Below, in pieces: positions 63,574 to 64,000 of a stretch of 64,000 nt of DNA. A model generated the notes under the pieces. The model saw only the letters and a program-made list of their open reading frames with translations. It did not search any database and was not told the origin of the DNA. Origin of the DNA: Pseudalgibacter ostreae (GTDB taxonomy: Bacteria > Bacteroidota > Bacteroidia > Flavobacteriales > Flavobacteriaceae); the NCBI RefSeq assembly GCF_042427585.1, contig NZ_JBHMFC010000105.1, forward strand, positions 62,001 through 126,000. The letters run 5' to 3'. A program made the translations under genes and the position numbers. Positions within the stretch are counted from its first letter, which is position 1. Every line of letters begins with the position of its first letter.

Positions 63574-64000
63574 TTTGTTAATGATGTTAATATTTATCGT
63601 TTGTTCGTAATTTCTTACACTTATTATTAATATAATTACAAATCTATTAAAAATTTATCTCTCATTGATTCTATATTCAAATTTAAAATCAAATTCTAAT
63701 TTTTTTGATATATATTTTTACTAATATTTTTTTTGATTTTTTAATTCACCAAAACAAAAAAAACACAAAACACTACTTATAAGATGATTAACCAAAACTT
63801 TGAAGAATTTTTAACAAGACAATTAACAATTAAAAAATAGGGAGGTTATATAGAGCATATTCAAAATCCTATTGTTTTCAGCGCACTTAAAAATATCCTA
63901 TATTTATCATACTTGTTTTTAAAATCTTAAAAAACGGATTATATATAATAATAATATTTAAATACCAAATCTATTTTAGCAAGAGGAATTTCCTTTTTCA
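63574..64000. other. upstream region of transketolase to window edge
   Basis: 427 bp of very AT-rich sequence. A minus-strand TAGATTTG at 63639-63646 fits the -7 consensus and could serve transketolase with a 66-bp leader. No gene is seen; the region continues past the window edge. Confidence 0.45.

Noticed and set aside
1..64000. tRNA, rRNA, transposase or phage genes
   Set aside because: No tRNA cloverleaf, rRNA, insertion sequence transposase, integrase or phage structural gene was recognised; the only mobile-like item is the DUF559 insert.

Overview
This window is a low-GC chromosome segment from a Bacteroidota bacterium, most likely a member of the Flavobacteriaceae. Four lines of evidence point there. 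Secreted enzymes end in type IX secretion (T9SS) sorting domains. Many promoters carry the Bacteroidota -7 box TAnnTTTG, with no E. coli-like -10. Several lineage-typical families occur (DUF4834, YfhO, LytS/LytTR pairs, OMP_b-brl_3 receptors). A locus fits synthesis of the sulfonolipids known from gliding flavobacteria. The genus cannot be fixed from the window alone.

Layout. 0-20 kb is mostly housekeeping: an MFS transporter tail, Sua5/YciO, an esterase lipoprotein, a UvrD/PcrA helicase, an AsmA-like protein, tandem patatins, an M1 peptidase, recG, miaE, pheT, a PAP2 phosphatase, two DUF2007 proteins and an ABC-F ATPase. The recG gene carries an in-frame DUF559 nuclease insertion. 20-36.9 kb is accessory: a thioredoxin-like lipoprotein, then a secreted depolymerase block of a GH16 glucanase, a metzincin protease, a GH64 glucanase and a large two-catalytic-domain GH18 chitinase, followed by a LytS kinase and two LytTR regulators. 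Two copies of a 40-bp terminator sequence lie in inverted orientation at its two sides. 36.9-47.7 kb holds transaldolase, a fatty acid hydroxylase, an SDR, the SRP RNA (ffs), glutaminyl cyclotransferase, a glycosyltransferase, YfhO and an outer-membrane protein. 46.6-50.4 kb holds a GNAT N-acyltransferase, an alpha-oxoamine synthase and a CysK-like enzyme that together fit sulfonolipid or sphingolipid synthesis. 50.4-64 kb holds a prolyl oligopeptidase, YbaB, prfB with its programmed frameshift (longer than a plain ORF call shows), a HAD phosphatase, an ArsC-like protein, a TonB-dependent receptor, a 56-aa membrane protein, a LexA-like regulator with an exonuclease/GIY-YIG nuclease, and transketolase.

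How it works together. The 22-33 kb block can attack beta-1,3-glucan, chitin and protein, which is the composition of a fungal or similar cell wall. All four products appear to leave the cell by T9SS, and no SusC/SusD importer lies beside them. The adjacent LytS/LytTR genes are candidate regulators. The most unusual single object is the DUF559 nuclease element sitting inside recG between helicase motifs II and III, with inverted-repeat-like ends and a possible 3-bp target duplication.
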